A stretch of 27,444 bases of DNA. It comes from Reticulitermes lucifugus. Lineage: Eukaryota; Arthropoda; Insecta; Blattodea; Rhinotermitidae. The notes under the pieces were generated by a model. The model searched no databases and was not told the origin of the DNA. It saw nothing but the letters and a program-made list of their open reading frames with translations. A program made the position numbers and the translations under genes. Of the stretch, positions 1 through 10,700 are shown in pieces. Within the stretch, counting starts at the first letter, position 1. Every line of letters begins with the position of its first letter. Location of the stretch: contig JAKCWW010007990.1 in the NCBI GenBank assembly GCA_026260175.1, positions 1-27,444 of the forward strand, read 5' to 3'.

Positions 1-92
1 CTAGCGCCGGGGTCAAGAATGAGTAGAGCTATACCTCTACTCCCCCTTTGGGCCTTCATGGCCAGTTATAGGGAAAACTTTACTTTACTTTC
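1..92 (+). mobile_element. SINE family 1, 3' end (cut by window edge)
   Basis: The block starting CTAGCGCCGGGG, through the 'gagtagagctatacctctact' segment to 'gggaaaactttactttact', matches the reverse complement of 6750-6848 and the end of the copy at 23729-24021. The tRNA-like head lies left of the window. Confidence 0.75.
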
Positions 93-1010
93 CTTCTTTA
101 TTCTTTTTCATGTTTGCATGTAAAACTTTTTTTGTCATGTATTGCCATCGGGTACAGAAAAACAGCAGGGTACTTTTATTTCTACATCACTTAATTACAC
201 CTCTGTATGAAGCTTTTTTATGTTCTACTTGACCGTATCAACCAGAGCTGTTGGGTTTCTTCTATGTTGCTTTAATACTTGAATAATTTCAAAACAAAAT
301 GTAGTAAGTATTATACAAATGTCATACAATTTGTAAGAATTTAGTCATACATTGCAGAATCAGTATTTTTTAAGGGACAGTAAATATCAGTATCTAAGAA
401 AAAAGAAATTTATGTTAGTTAAATTATGTATATCTCCTCCTGTGTTTGCATTATTTTAAGACTAGTAAACATTCATTCATTTATTTCACATTCAGAAATC
501 AAAATTAAGCAACCCAGCCTTTGGATATGGAACAAGTTAAAACATAACAGCAAAACACAATACAAGCAATACAAATCACAAGAACACAATACATGCAATA
601 CAAGTCACAAAAATACAATACACAACAGTAACACATACAAAACAAAGTTCCCAAGAGAACAATTGAGTGTATCACATCAGAGAACACAAAATATGTATAA
701 AATGCTCATCCCAGTTAACCAAACGAGCACATCACAACTCAAAAAACAATGTATATAAATAGAATATAAAAGACAATTAATTATTTATTGTAATCAAAGT
801 ATTCCACTAAAGTATAAAAAGAATGGATTTGTAGGAAATCCCTAAGAGCTGCTTTAAAATGTTTAATATTATGTGATAGTTTCCTTATTTCGGAGGGAAG
901 ATTATTATAAACCATGATGCCAAAATAGCAAGGTACCTTCATGGTGGGGTTTTTGTCTTGTATCTTGTAACAGGGTTTTATGAAAACTAAAAGTTGTTGT
1001 AGTTATATCT
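93..1010. other. No gene recognised
   Basis: AT-rich sequence. An open frame at 426-758 is rich in Asn, Lys and Thr from CAA/ACA-rich composition and is not gene-like. 860-990 may be an old repeat but could not be identified. Confidence 0.6.
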
Positions 1011-1034
1011 GGGGGGTGGGGGGTGGGGTGGGGG
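1011..1034 (+). repeat. G-tract with quadruplex-forming pattern
   Basis: Four uninterrupted G runs (6, 6, 4 and 5) separated by single T residues, matching the canonical short-loop G-quadruplex pattern. No gene adjoins it in the window. Confidence 0.8.
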
Positions 1035-1349
1035 CATGTAAAGTATTGTGTGCCTGCATATTTTTGTGTGAATTATTTTATTACATCTTCTGTGTATTAA
1101 GGTCTATATTTATTATTGTTAAAAGTCTATGTATGCAATGAATAACTTTTGTAAAATATGAAACATAATTACCTCCTCTGCATTCATATTTGTGTAAGAT
1201 GTTTCCCTGAAGGTATCAGATGCAGATGATAGAATTATCACTGACCAATCTTGAGTCAGAGATCAGGGCATGTGGAAGGGCACAGAATACTTTCCAAATA
1301 CCCCTCCCCCTCCAAAAAATCATCAACTATTTTTCAAGATAGCAACAGT

Positions 1350-1350
1350 A

Positions 1351-1391
<41 letters not shown>

Positions 1392-1410
1392 TAACAACAA
1401 CAACAATAAC
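1350..1410 (+). repeat. (AAT)n/(AAC)n microsatellite
   Basis: About twelve AAT units grading into AAC units. Confidence 0.95.
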
Positions 1411-1670
1411 CTCAATTTACTGCCACGCCTACTGTCCCAGGCTCACAAAGTGGTCGTACTAAACACTTGTTCCATCTTGAGTCAATTCTTCAGTGATGAA
1501 GTTCACTTATCTGACAAAGAGGCTGATAACCTCTAATCATGTCACTTTACCATGTTCACAGATTTACACACTCATTTCAATATGCCCTGATGCAAAACCT
1601 CCAGCAGATGCTTGGTTATAAGCCCGTACTCTCGGTGCTCAAAAACGCCGGGCATAGCCTGAGACAATCC

Positions 1671-1671
<1 letters not shown>

Positions 1672-1709
<38 letters not shown>
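1672..1709 (+). repeat. (TAA)n microsatellite
   Basis: Uninterrupted TAA units. The 260 bases between this and the tract at 1350 have higher GC and may be a repeat body flanked by its simple tails. Confidence 0.95.
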
Positions 1710-2253
1710 GAGGAAAACATAAATGTGATCACACAAAATTATCCCATTATCCACAAAAGACAGATTTTTTACTTGACATATCTTTGTATTTGAAATAAAA
1801 TTCTGTTCTCATATTATTTTTGTGTATACACTTTAAGTTGAATGGGGGGGGTCCTCGGTCCTTCATTATCGTAAGTTTTTCTGCTGTAATTCTCAAGGAG
1901 AATGGCATCTCTAATAAGCCCTCAATTACACTTTCATCAACCTTGCACACATCCATTATTCAGAGGAAGGGGTTTTAAAGAATAAAATCATTTAAAATTA
2001 ATTTTTTACATCCCACTGCTGCAATCCCATAAAACCTCACAACACAAAACAATACTCACTTGGTTATTACTTCAACAATCACTTGGAATAAAACTGAGAT
2101 TTTACACTACTTGCATGACAAAAACCCCTCGGCCAATGTCCAACTTGGAAAGGATGAGATTGTTTCAATACAATGCACATGAATGAATTCTGTGGAAATG
2201 TAAAATGTCAGTATATTACGGTACTGCCTCACGGGTCGGGCGACATTTGGACA
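1710..2253. other. No gene recognised; short clean - strand frame at 1956-1820
   Basis: Mostly AT-rich. On the - strand 1956-1820 reads a smooth protein-like stretch (ESVIEGLLEMPFSLRITAEK followed by LTIMKDRG). I could not assign it; it may be repeat-derived. Confidence 0.4.
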
Positions 2254-2524
2254 GGGCCGCCGAGAGCGGGTTCGGGTCCCGGTGAAAAAAATTTTCGGGC
2301 ACCCCCCCCCGTAAGGGTGGGGCGAATAAAAATATTTACACTAAGTCGGAAAAACTGACTCGCAGTTGCTGAGTGACTTGGGTTTGGTCTGAAACACTTA
2401 ATTTGTACAATCGACAAATAATAATATAATCGAGAAATACAAAAACATATGCAACATAGTCGGGCCCCAGGCCCCCTTCCGGACCGCCGAGAACAGGTAA
2501 TTTGTACCGGTTCCCCCCCCCCCG
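2254..2524 (+). repeat. Two GC-rich direct repeat blocks with poly-C tracts
   Basis: Blocks at 2254-2310 (GGGCCGCCGAGAGCGG then a poly-C run) and 2481-2524 (GGACCGCCGAGAACAG then a poly-C run) are similar and in the same orientation, about 230 bases apart. They stand out against AT-rich flanks. Possibly termini or internal repeats of a transposon; not identified. Confidence 0.45.
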
Positions 2525-2768
2525 TTTCTTTGGCACTGCATTTGGAGAGCAAAAACCAAGAACCAGCTGCGAAAACAGCCACATTCTTAGAATTCTTAGC
2601 ACCAACATTTAGTACTTGAACACTTTTCTACTGTCCTTTATTTTTAAGTAATATTTTTGTATGTTCATTAAGATTGACACCTAAATATTATGAAAAATTT
2701 ATCGTTTGATTGTTTTAGAGAAAATAAATCATGTGTCAAAAAGACACAATAAATGAGGACGGTAAAAA

Positions 2769-2850
2769 TCCATCCATCCATCAATCCACCCACCCACCCC
2801 CCCCCTACCTACCTTTCTACCTACCTACCTAAGTATTATCTACGTACGTA
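2769..2850 (+). repeat. (CATC)n, (CCCA)n and (CTAC)n simple repeats
   Basis: Tetranucleotide units CATC, CCAC and CTAC in succession with an internal poly-C run, ending ACGTACGTA. Confidence 0.9.
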
Positions 2851-3332
2851 TAAAGGTTCTCCAGTGTTAGGCTACACCGGTTACTGATTCTCACGGGCTT
2901 TTCGCTATATTTGTCGGTTTACTGCGTTTTCAGGTGTTAGATTCTTCTCTTTCCTACTTCATATCTGGTCTTCCTCTTTTTCTGTCCCTTCCGGCGACCA
3001 CGTCAGTATTCGCGTAGGCCATCGGTTATCTCCCATACGTGAAATAAATAGATTCTTAAAAATACGGAAATCGTAATATGAATGTTTCCACCTCGTGATA
3101 GTTAAGGAACGAGGTCTATTGGGTCGTTGGGCCCTGTGGTTGGGCAATTTCTTTCCGACGTTTTGAAGAAACATTCCTTCGAAATGCCGAGAAGAATTTA
3201 TCCAACCACACTTTGCAACAACCCAGAAAAACCGGTTCCTAAATACGAAAACAAATTTTGCACTAGTAAAATCATTCCGCGCTCTGCCATTTCCGGCGGG
3301 TAGTGCGCCAAACTTTCCGCATGACCTGAGGT
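2851..3332. other. No gene recognised; higher-GC region
   Basis: Noticeably richer in CG dinucleotides than the rest of the window. No splice-flanked coding frame was found on either strand. Confidence 0.5.
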
Positions 3333-3705
3333 ACTGAAGGCTTGTGGTCTTCTTTCTATCTGTCGCTTGTAGGAATAGTGTGGCCGTGCTCTCTCTCGCA
3401 TTACTCGTGTGAGAGGCAGGGAGTTAGTTAAATGGGCGTCGCTGAGAACAAATCACCTCTCTCTCGCTCTCTCTCACACACATACACGTCAAGCGACAAG
3501 TATGGCAGGAAATCATCAACATCCCTAGTCTTTTAACAAATGCGCTCTACAAATTTTACATAACCCAAAGTAATGATTTTCAGAAAGAAAGCTTTACAAT
3601 TTTCTCACTTTTTTTTATAGAGAAAGGAAGTAATTTCTTCCAATTCAGTGACATGATGGCGCAATACTAGCCATACCGTAGAATTTGCCACTGGAAAGCA
3701 TATTT
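3333..3705 (+). repeat. Unclassified interspersed repeat, copy 1
   Basis: Shares ordered blocks with 7106-7365: 'tgtggtcttctttct', 'gcattact', 'gctgagaa.aaa', 'ctctct', a T run followed by 'ata.ag', and 'caatactagcca.acc'. The longest conserved block ends near 'gccactggaa' (3687-3696). Reverse complemented, its end reads CCAGTGGCAAATTC, faintly hAT-like. Class not decided. Confidence 0.55.
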
Positions 3706-4611
3706 TTTTTATTTTTTCTGCCTTACACCACCCACATAATCGTTTTTATAATATCTTCAATTTTTCCCCCGCTTCAAGTCATTAGCAAACAATTGTTCTT
3801 AGGTAGAAAAAATATTGGAGGGGCATTTGTCCCCCCTTGCACCCCCTAAGTAACGCCTATGCACATAATATAGGTATGTATATGAATGCACATATTCACA
3901 GAATCATGGTATACTTTCTGTCAATGCAGTTATTTCCATACGGATATTACTTACTCTAGAAGAGTTTATTTTTTCGTCATTTTGTGGCTTGTCGCTCATT
4001 TGGAATAAATATTTTATTGCAGTACACTAGAATTAGAGTAGATAATCGAACTTTGTAATGAAAATACAGCTACTTTGAATAATGTTGTTTATTTTATAAA
4101 ACATAAAACAAGGGAAAATTGTTTTCTAACAAAAGGACTGCACCCAGTAAAATCTGTATAAGGATTAACAAGACAGAACCTAATATACACAGATTCAGAA
4201 ATTTACCGCTTCCTGCAGACTCTGTCAAATAAAGGAGTCCGGTAACGAGTTGGGTGAAGTACATTCTTAGCCACCTTTTAACATCAGCATCAACACCAAC
4301 AGTAACTTAACCTATTATTGTCAGCAATTTCTGCTTCCAAGCTTCAAATATAAGTTTATTTTTATGCTATTACTAATTAATTAAATTTATTGAATTTCGA
4401 AAAGTAATGTGATATTATCAATTAATTTATTTTTATATTTTACATTTAGTTTTATATAACTATTTTTATACTCCAATTCACAGAGTACAATTGGCAAGAG
4501 CTCAAGGAATGTTAGGGTGCCATTAGGCAGGTTGAAAAGTAGTAGCCTGGATCGCTTCTCACCTGCTACTGGTAAATGATAATTGAAACTAATTTTCTTT
4601 CCATTTACTAG
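3706..4611. other. Upstream intron of NRF-6-like gene, nothing recognised
   Basis: AT-rich, ends in the polypyrimidine tract of exon A. Confidence 0.55.
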
Positions 4612-4786
4612 GACAACACCTCTGGTGGCCACACTTATTATGGTATACGTGAGTCTCATCTTGCACTTTGGATCAGGCCCAATTTGGGATGCGTTCGTGC
4701 AAGAAGGCTTAATAACATATTGCAAAAAAAATTGGTGGGCAGCAGTGTTACACATCCAAAACTATGTTATTCCTTCCAGTGAAATG
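4612..4786 (+). CDS. nrf-6: NRF-6-like exon A
   Basis: The acceptor is the pyrimidine-rich tract ending ...TTTACTAG at 4611, and the donor is ATG|GTATGT at 4787. The exon starts on the third base of a codon (xxG) and ends in phase 0. It encodes about 58 residues: a hydrophobic helix ([17 protein letters not shown]), then HFGSGPIWD, then [16 protein letters not shown]. The last part matches the family's short loop with the conserved C..NWW...L..INNY pattern between two membrane helices. The xxG codon at the 5' border fits the Arg of the usual 'RYLRLTP' motif. I found no convincing preceding exon between 1 and 4611, so the upstream intron probably runs past the left edge. A 122-codon open frame on the opposite strand here is a shadow. 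Confidence 0.87.
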
Positions 4787-7700
4787 GTATGTACTGACTT
4801 TGAGTGGAGATAAATCGTATGAGAAAACAAAATATATTTCAGCATGTATAAACATCTTGCGATTTATTAGACACACACAATATGAAAAGCGGGTTTACGT
4901 TTTTTAGTCGTTAACAACATAAATAAACGGAAGAAAGAAGATAGGTTTGTAAATAAATAAATAAATAAATATCGAAGAGGGAACGTAAACCTGCAAAACA
5001 ACGGGAGAAAATAATATATTAATATACTACCAACAACTACACTAATATAAATATTTATTACTAGGCAATATTTTGCCAATTACGTGTATGTTATTAGGCA
5101 ATATTTCCACCGATGATATGTTTAATAACACAAGAATCCGCATTTTATGAAACTAAATTTAACAGTTCACAAAAGTTCAAGTAGATAATTTAGTAGGAGA
5201 ATCATTCTCTTTACCTAACTTTCAGGAATATAGGAACGTACCTGACCGTCCTTTACCTTTGCTTCTATGTCAGACCAATTTGCAATACGATTACGAGAAG
5301 AGTGTTTGTTCTTCTCCAAAGTCTAACACTTCCTATCGCCCTCCCAAATCACGTATTATTTTCTAGGTTGGAGATGGACAAAATGCCTTTCGGCTATATT
5401 ATTCTCATTTTTTTTACATAATTAATCACATTTAATTTGAAACCTACAGTATACAAACCCCTCATCTGTTTACTGCACATTCGAGAACAAATTTGTTTTC
5501 ATTAAACTGTCACTACTGCATAGGATTACTACTGAACAGCTACTGCAAGGAAGAATGCTAATTTATTTGTCTCTGACGAGTTATATAATTAACCGCCGTT
5601 GTCCATTCAGCGAATCGGGGTTCTCAGTTGCTTTGAAGGACATGCTGAAGCACTGTCAGTCTGTAAGGTGCAGGATAATTTTAATTCGTATTTTCCAGGA
5701 AAAGAGTGCGTTTTGTGGTCCAGAAAATCGGGCAATATTTTTATTGATACAGACACCCCCAGACTTACGCCAAATTTCTAATACGCAATTTTAAAAAGTA
5801 AAAAAAAAAAAAGTTGAAGATAACATTTCCTGGCGGGAATAAAAGTGCAATAGAACGAAGGCGGTGGAAGAATCCTGCCGGGCGATAACACACGCGCGGG
5901 AAGGACATGCTGCAGCCGATCGGGTGCCAGTGTGTTGTACTGTGTGGATTTCAACTGGATTCCATTGTATATACAAATATACTTGACCATATGTGTGTAC
6001 GTATTCAATTCGACTTGCGCCGGACTTTCAGGAACGTAACTACTGCATACGTCGAGGAGTATCTCTAATTATATTAATACTTCTCTGATATATAGGGGAG
6101 ATCTTCAGAAAATTTGCTCACCTTTTTCCCCAATATATTCTTTTAATTTATATTTCTGATATTACAAAGGAATCATTTCTCAGTCTAGTCTTCCTGCTTC
6201 TCAGTACGCTTTTGCTCATCGTTCTACGAGCTTTACAAAGGCATTGGAATAAAAGTTTGTGTGTGTGTGTGGGTGAAGCCAGTCATGTACCGCCTCCTTC
6301 AGCTCACCATAATCTGCAAATCATCGACCACTCAATGTCTCCTTGAGGAGTCCAAACAGATGAAAATTAGGAGCTAGGTCTGATCTATAGGGTGGATGGT
6401 CGGGAACTTACCAACTTACTGTGTGAAGGGTGGTCATTTTATGGGCAGCAGTAAAATGGCGTGTTTTGTCATGTAACAAAAGAACATCCCGTGACAGTCA
6501 GTTTATCCGTTTTGTGCGAAAGGCTGGTCACAGTTTATTTTGCAGCATGTCCGAATACCATGCTCTTGTTACTGTGATCCCACGTATAGGCTACGTTGAG
6601 CTTGTAGATAATGTTCACAGATAGGGCCTTAGGAATCCCAAAACACCATTATCATAAGACTTCCAGCTCAAGGCCGCAATATGAATTTCTTGGAAACAGG
6701 AGAATTTGTGTGTTGTCGCTGCATGTTGTGACATTTGCTCTTGGGGTAAAAGTAAAGGTAAAGTTCTCCCTAGAACAGGCCACGAAGGCCCAGGGGTGGG
6801 GGGAGTAGAGGAATAGCTCTACTCTTTCTTTAACCTCGGCGCTAGATAAGGGTGGGTGGTCAACTCCAAGCCCCGGCCGCTTTACCCCTGGGAAAGAGAC
6901 CCGGTACCCATTGTATAGGAGGCTGGGTGGGCCCCAGGGCCGGTCTGGACGGCTGTGAAAAATCTCGCCCCCACCGGGATTCGATCCATAATGATAAATC
7001 CATCTTTCATCCCCTGTGATGATGCAATTCATGAAGTTTTCTCCTTCACTGTGACAACACTACAAGTGAATGGAGCAGATGTCCTGCGAGAGTGCTTATG
7101 GTCATGTGGTCTTCTTTCTCTTTCTCTCTTGTTACGCAAGCGATGAGAAGTATGGCTGTGTTACCACCGCATTACTGGTAGTAGTAGGTTTGAAACATAG
7201 TTAAAAGGATACTGCTGAGAAACAAACACATCCCATTCTCTGTCTCAGAAGAACACACTAGTTTTCTCTCTCTTTTTTTTTAATACAGAAAAAATTCACT
7301 TTTCCATTTCAGTGGTAAGGCAGAGCAATACTAGCCAAACCGGAAAATCCACCACTGCAACCTATTTTATTCAGAGGTCAAATTGTCCCGTGTTCGATCG
7401 ATAATTCATAGAGAGACAAAATTAATGCACTTCCAATGAATTGAAAATAAATGCAATTTACTACGTCCCTTCCATTAATATTCAAAAGTGTCCCTGAAGT
7501 TGGCCAATTGAGGCCAAAATACACAGGAGCCAAGCAACAAACATAGCTGTTACTTACATGCAGTGTACTTTGTTGGTAAATATACTGCTAATACAATTAC
7601 ATAGTTTAACACAAGTTTTTGTAGTGACATTTTCCTCAAGCAAGATGTGTGGATTCAGATACTAGAGCCTATTTTGGGGGAGGCAAATTATCACACATCA

Positions 7701-10700
7701 CACTTGAGTGGTAACACTCATGCTTTATGTTCAGGAAATCCCAGAATAAAATGCTGGCCCACAGACCGGCTGTCTTGACTGGGATTTCGGGAATTTTCTC
7801 AGATCCTCTGCAAAAATGTTGGGATAATACAGAAAATGAGGCAACAGTTGCTCCCTTCGAAGTCCTCTGAAATGCATTATTCACTTACCATAACATCCTT
7901 TGACAGTATACAGATTCAGCTATTAAAGGTGACATGAAATATATTTGAAATTAATAAAATTAATATATGATATGAGATGCAGCATATTAAGATTCCCACA
8001 GTGGTAGGAAGAGATGCTTTATGTTGCACTTCTACTATTCTCAGGAATACCAAAAGCAGAGTTCTTTACCACAACATTTCTTTTTGACCTTGGGTGTTTT
8101 ATCTTTGTGAGAAATATAAAAGTTAGTCACAAACAGGCAAATTAAATGGACCAGTTTTAAAAACCAATGACATTTAACTCTTATTGGGTTAAAATCTACA
8201 TGTTCTAAGAATATATATAGTCAAGACTGTACAGGTTATGGCCTATTTCAGCAATGTTTCCATCATCATTCATATTTGTCAAAACTCATCTAAAATATAT
8301 CTATAACTAGATCACAATTAATTTTTTTGTGGGTTTGAACAGACAATCCACAACTTACTGTAAAAATATCTCTTCTACATATGTTGCACAACATAGTGCT
8401 GTTTCCTTACAAATGTAGTAAATTAATACAAATCAGATTGTGAACAAAATAAATCTCTCCATGCTTTATGCATGCACCATATTTTTTAGGTAATTATTGA
8501 GTGCATTGGCTTCATTAGTCATGTCAGCACTACTTAAAGAAAGGAATGTATTATGCCCACTGTAGGAAGTACAGTAAAGTAAGTTAGAACCTTCTAGTGG
8601 AATCTAAAATATGTGCTTGTATCTGCACCTGTACCGCTGGGAGATGTGGTGGAATGGCAATACAAAACAAAACTTATGAATTTAAGCCTATTTTTATTGT
8701 ACAGTTTCTTTAGATAAAAATGTGCTCTTACTGATTACCACTAGAAAAAGCACTGCCAATACCCACCATTACAGGCTTTACAGTTTAACGTATGAAATGC
8801 AGCACTAAATATAAAAGAAAATATTGATGTGGCAAAATTCTTCCTTATTGTAATTTTTAATACAGGCTTTCATCATAAACTGTTCATCCAGACAATGTTG
8901 CTACATGCATAAGCATGCAGCGAGATGTGTGTGGTTGTTCTAATCTAATCACCTCTTTGGATGGTGAAGGAGAAACTTCTGACTTCCTCATGGAAAATGG
9001 TATTCTCCCTACTCTGTCTACAGTGTGCCTCCTTATTGACTGATTTGAAATGGAGGCACTTTTTGTTATATTTAAAATATGCGTATAACCATATACAATT
9101 TTCTACACACAATGTGATCATTACATATTTTAATGCAAGTATGCATCATCATCATGAAATACAAACCTTACTGTGTAATATCATTATATAATGAGTTAAC
9201 ATGTAGTGTGCCATTATGTCTAGAAGAATGCAAATGTAATTACTTGGTCCTTACAATTACTTTAATAAATCATACAGGCAGAATTCATTAGTTTAATAAT
9301 ATCCACATTTGAGGACCAGCATGTGGTGTAAATGCATCGTTTATATTATTTAACATTTTTATCCACAGTGTCTGACTGAAACATGGTACTTATCAGTTGA
9401 TATGCAGCTGTATTTATTCTCACCCCTACTGCTTCTGCCCCTATTGAAGAGGCCAAAATTTGGACTAATTTTACTTGAGGTGGTAACAACAATTTCGGTT
9501 ATCTCCTGCTTCTTTGGGACATACTTGGATCCACATTTAAAAAACATGTAAGTATCTCTGTGTGTATGTCAAGTCTGGAGCCCAATCTATGAGCATTGCA
9601 ACTGTATGTGTCAATCATGTGAGTTTGAGCCCAGATGCTGAAGTGTTCACAATTCACTACAAAAATATTCAGTGTGTGCCATAGCATATCTGTTTAACTT
9701 CTGGATAAATGTCATGGGATCACACTAATTAGAAATCATATCTACATTTTCAGTAACTAGGAAACATAACTGTCCTCATTAAAACTAACTGTTTAAATCT
9801 TTTTACTTTTAGAAGTTATTTGTTCGCCAATTCTATATACATAAAACATTAATTGGCTCTAAATAAATTCAAAAGAGCAATGAAAAGAATTCATTTTGCT
9901 TCATAAATGCAGAGCGAAATAGTTTATCTCTCATCCTGTGTAAGGTACAGGAGATACAAGACCAATATCAGGCAAATGTGTTAGAATATTCTTGCCAAAA
10001 AATAATAATTTAGTTGATAACTCAGAATTTCATCACATATTAATGCAAAGAGACCACAACTTCAATAGGCATATGAAATAAAAAATAAATTTTTGAAAAT
10101 ACTCAGCCATCCTACATCTAGAAAACAATTTACTTAGAAGTAATGAAAAAGTAAAAACCATCTCCAACTCAAACCAAAACATTCTGTTCTGGTAGGGACC
10201 CAGTATACACTTAAAAGAGTCAGAACACTTCTACTGGTGACACAGTGACATGTATCCAAAAACAGGAAACAGTCCTTACTAAATCACATAAAGTGCTATC
10301 TTTCATGTTTAATGATGGAAAGCACTGTAGTACAACACACACACCTGCGCTCACACATGCACGCTTGCATACGGAAGGAAGGACAGATGGATGGACATGA
10401 TGAAGCTAACAGTCGCATTTTGCAACTAGAGATTTAAAAAATTAATTTAAATAATTTAATTTAAATAAGATGCAGAGTAGAAAGCCTTGGTTTCCTTAAG
10501 ATTGGATAAAATTTGCAAAACAAAAATCTTTATGTAGTTGTTTAGGATACATTAGCTATAGACAAAGCAAATTAAGCTAAATATATAAAAGTTTAACTTA
10601 GATTAATTTTGGACAATGTACGACTTGTTCCAAAGTTGTCAAACTTGTTACTTAAGGCAGTTTGTTCGCTTTTAATGTATATTAAAATGGGTTGCTCTCT

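Larger units (their letters stand above)
6195..7075 (-). mobile_element. Mariner-like transposase relic, split by a SINE
   Basis: The - strand reads [20 protein letters not shown] at 7054-6995, with the first catalytic Asp region (TGDE.W..HY). After the SINE it resumes with [10 protein letters not shown] and VFWDS at about 6700-6630. Further on is [20 protein letters not shown] at about 6400-6340, covering the third catalytic Asp region (mariner HPPYSPDLAPSD). Next come [15 protein letters not shown] and a terminal segment to about 6195. Several frameshifts and stops occur, including TGA inside the LSGR-FADY stretch. Dead copy; the N-terminal DNA-binding half is missing. Confidence 0.8.

Noticed and set aside
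1270..1793. Frames with poly-Asn and poly-Ile tracts
   Set aside because: Translations of AAT/TAA microsatellites.
2481..2500. GT donor candidate at 2495 as the end of an upstream NRF-6 exon
   Set aside because: Preceding frame is proline/arginine-rich repeat sequence and lacks the expected RYLR-type helix.
4387..4755. 122-codon open frame on the - strand
   Set aside because: Overlaps NRF-6-like exon A in antisense and has no recognisable domain.
6652..7032. 126-codon open frame on the - strand
   Set aside because: A chance fusion of mariner residues with SINE sequence; not a gene.
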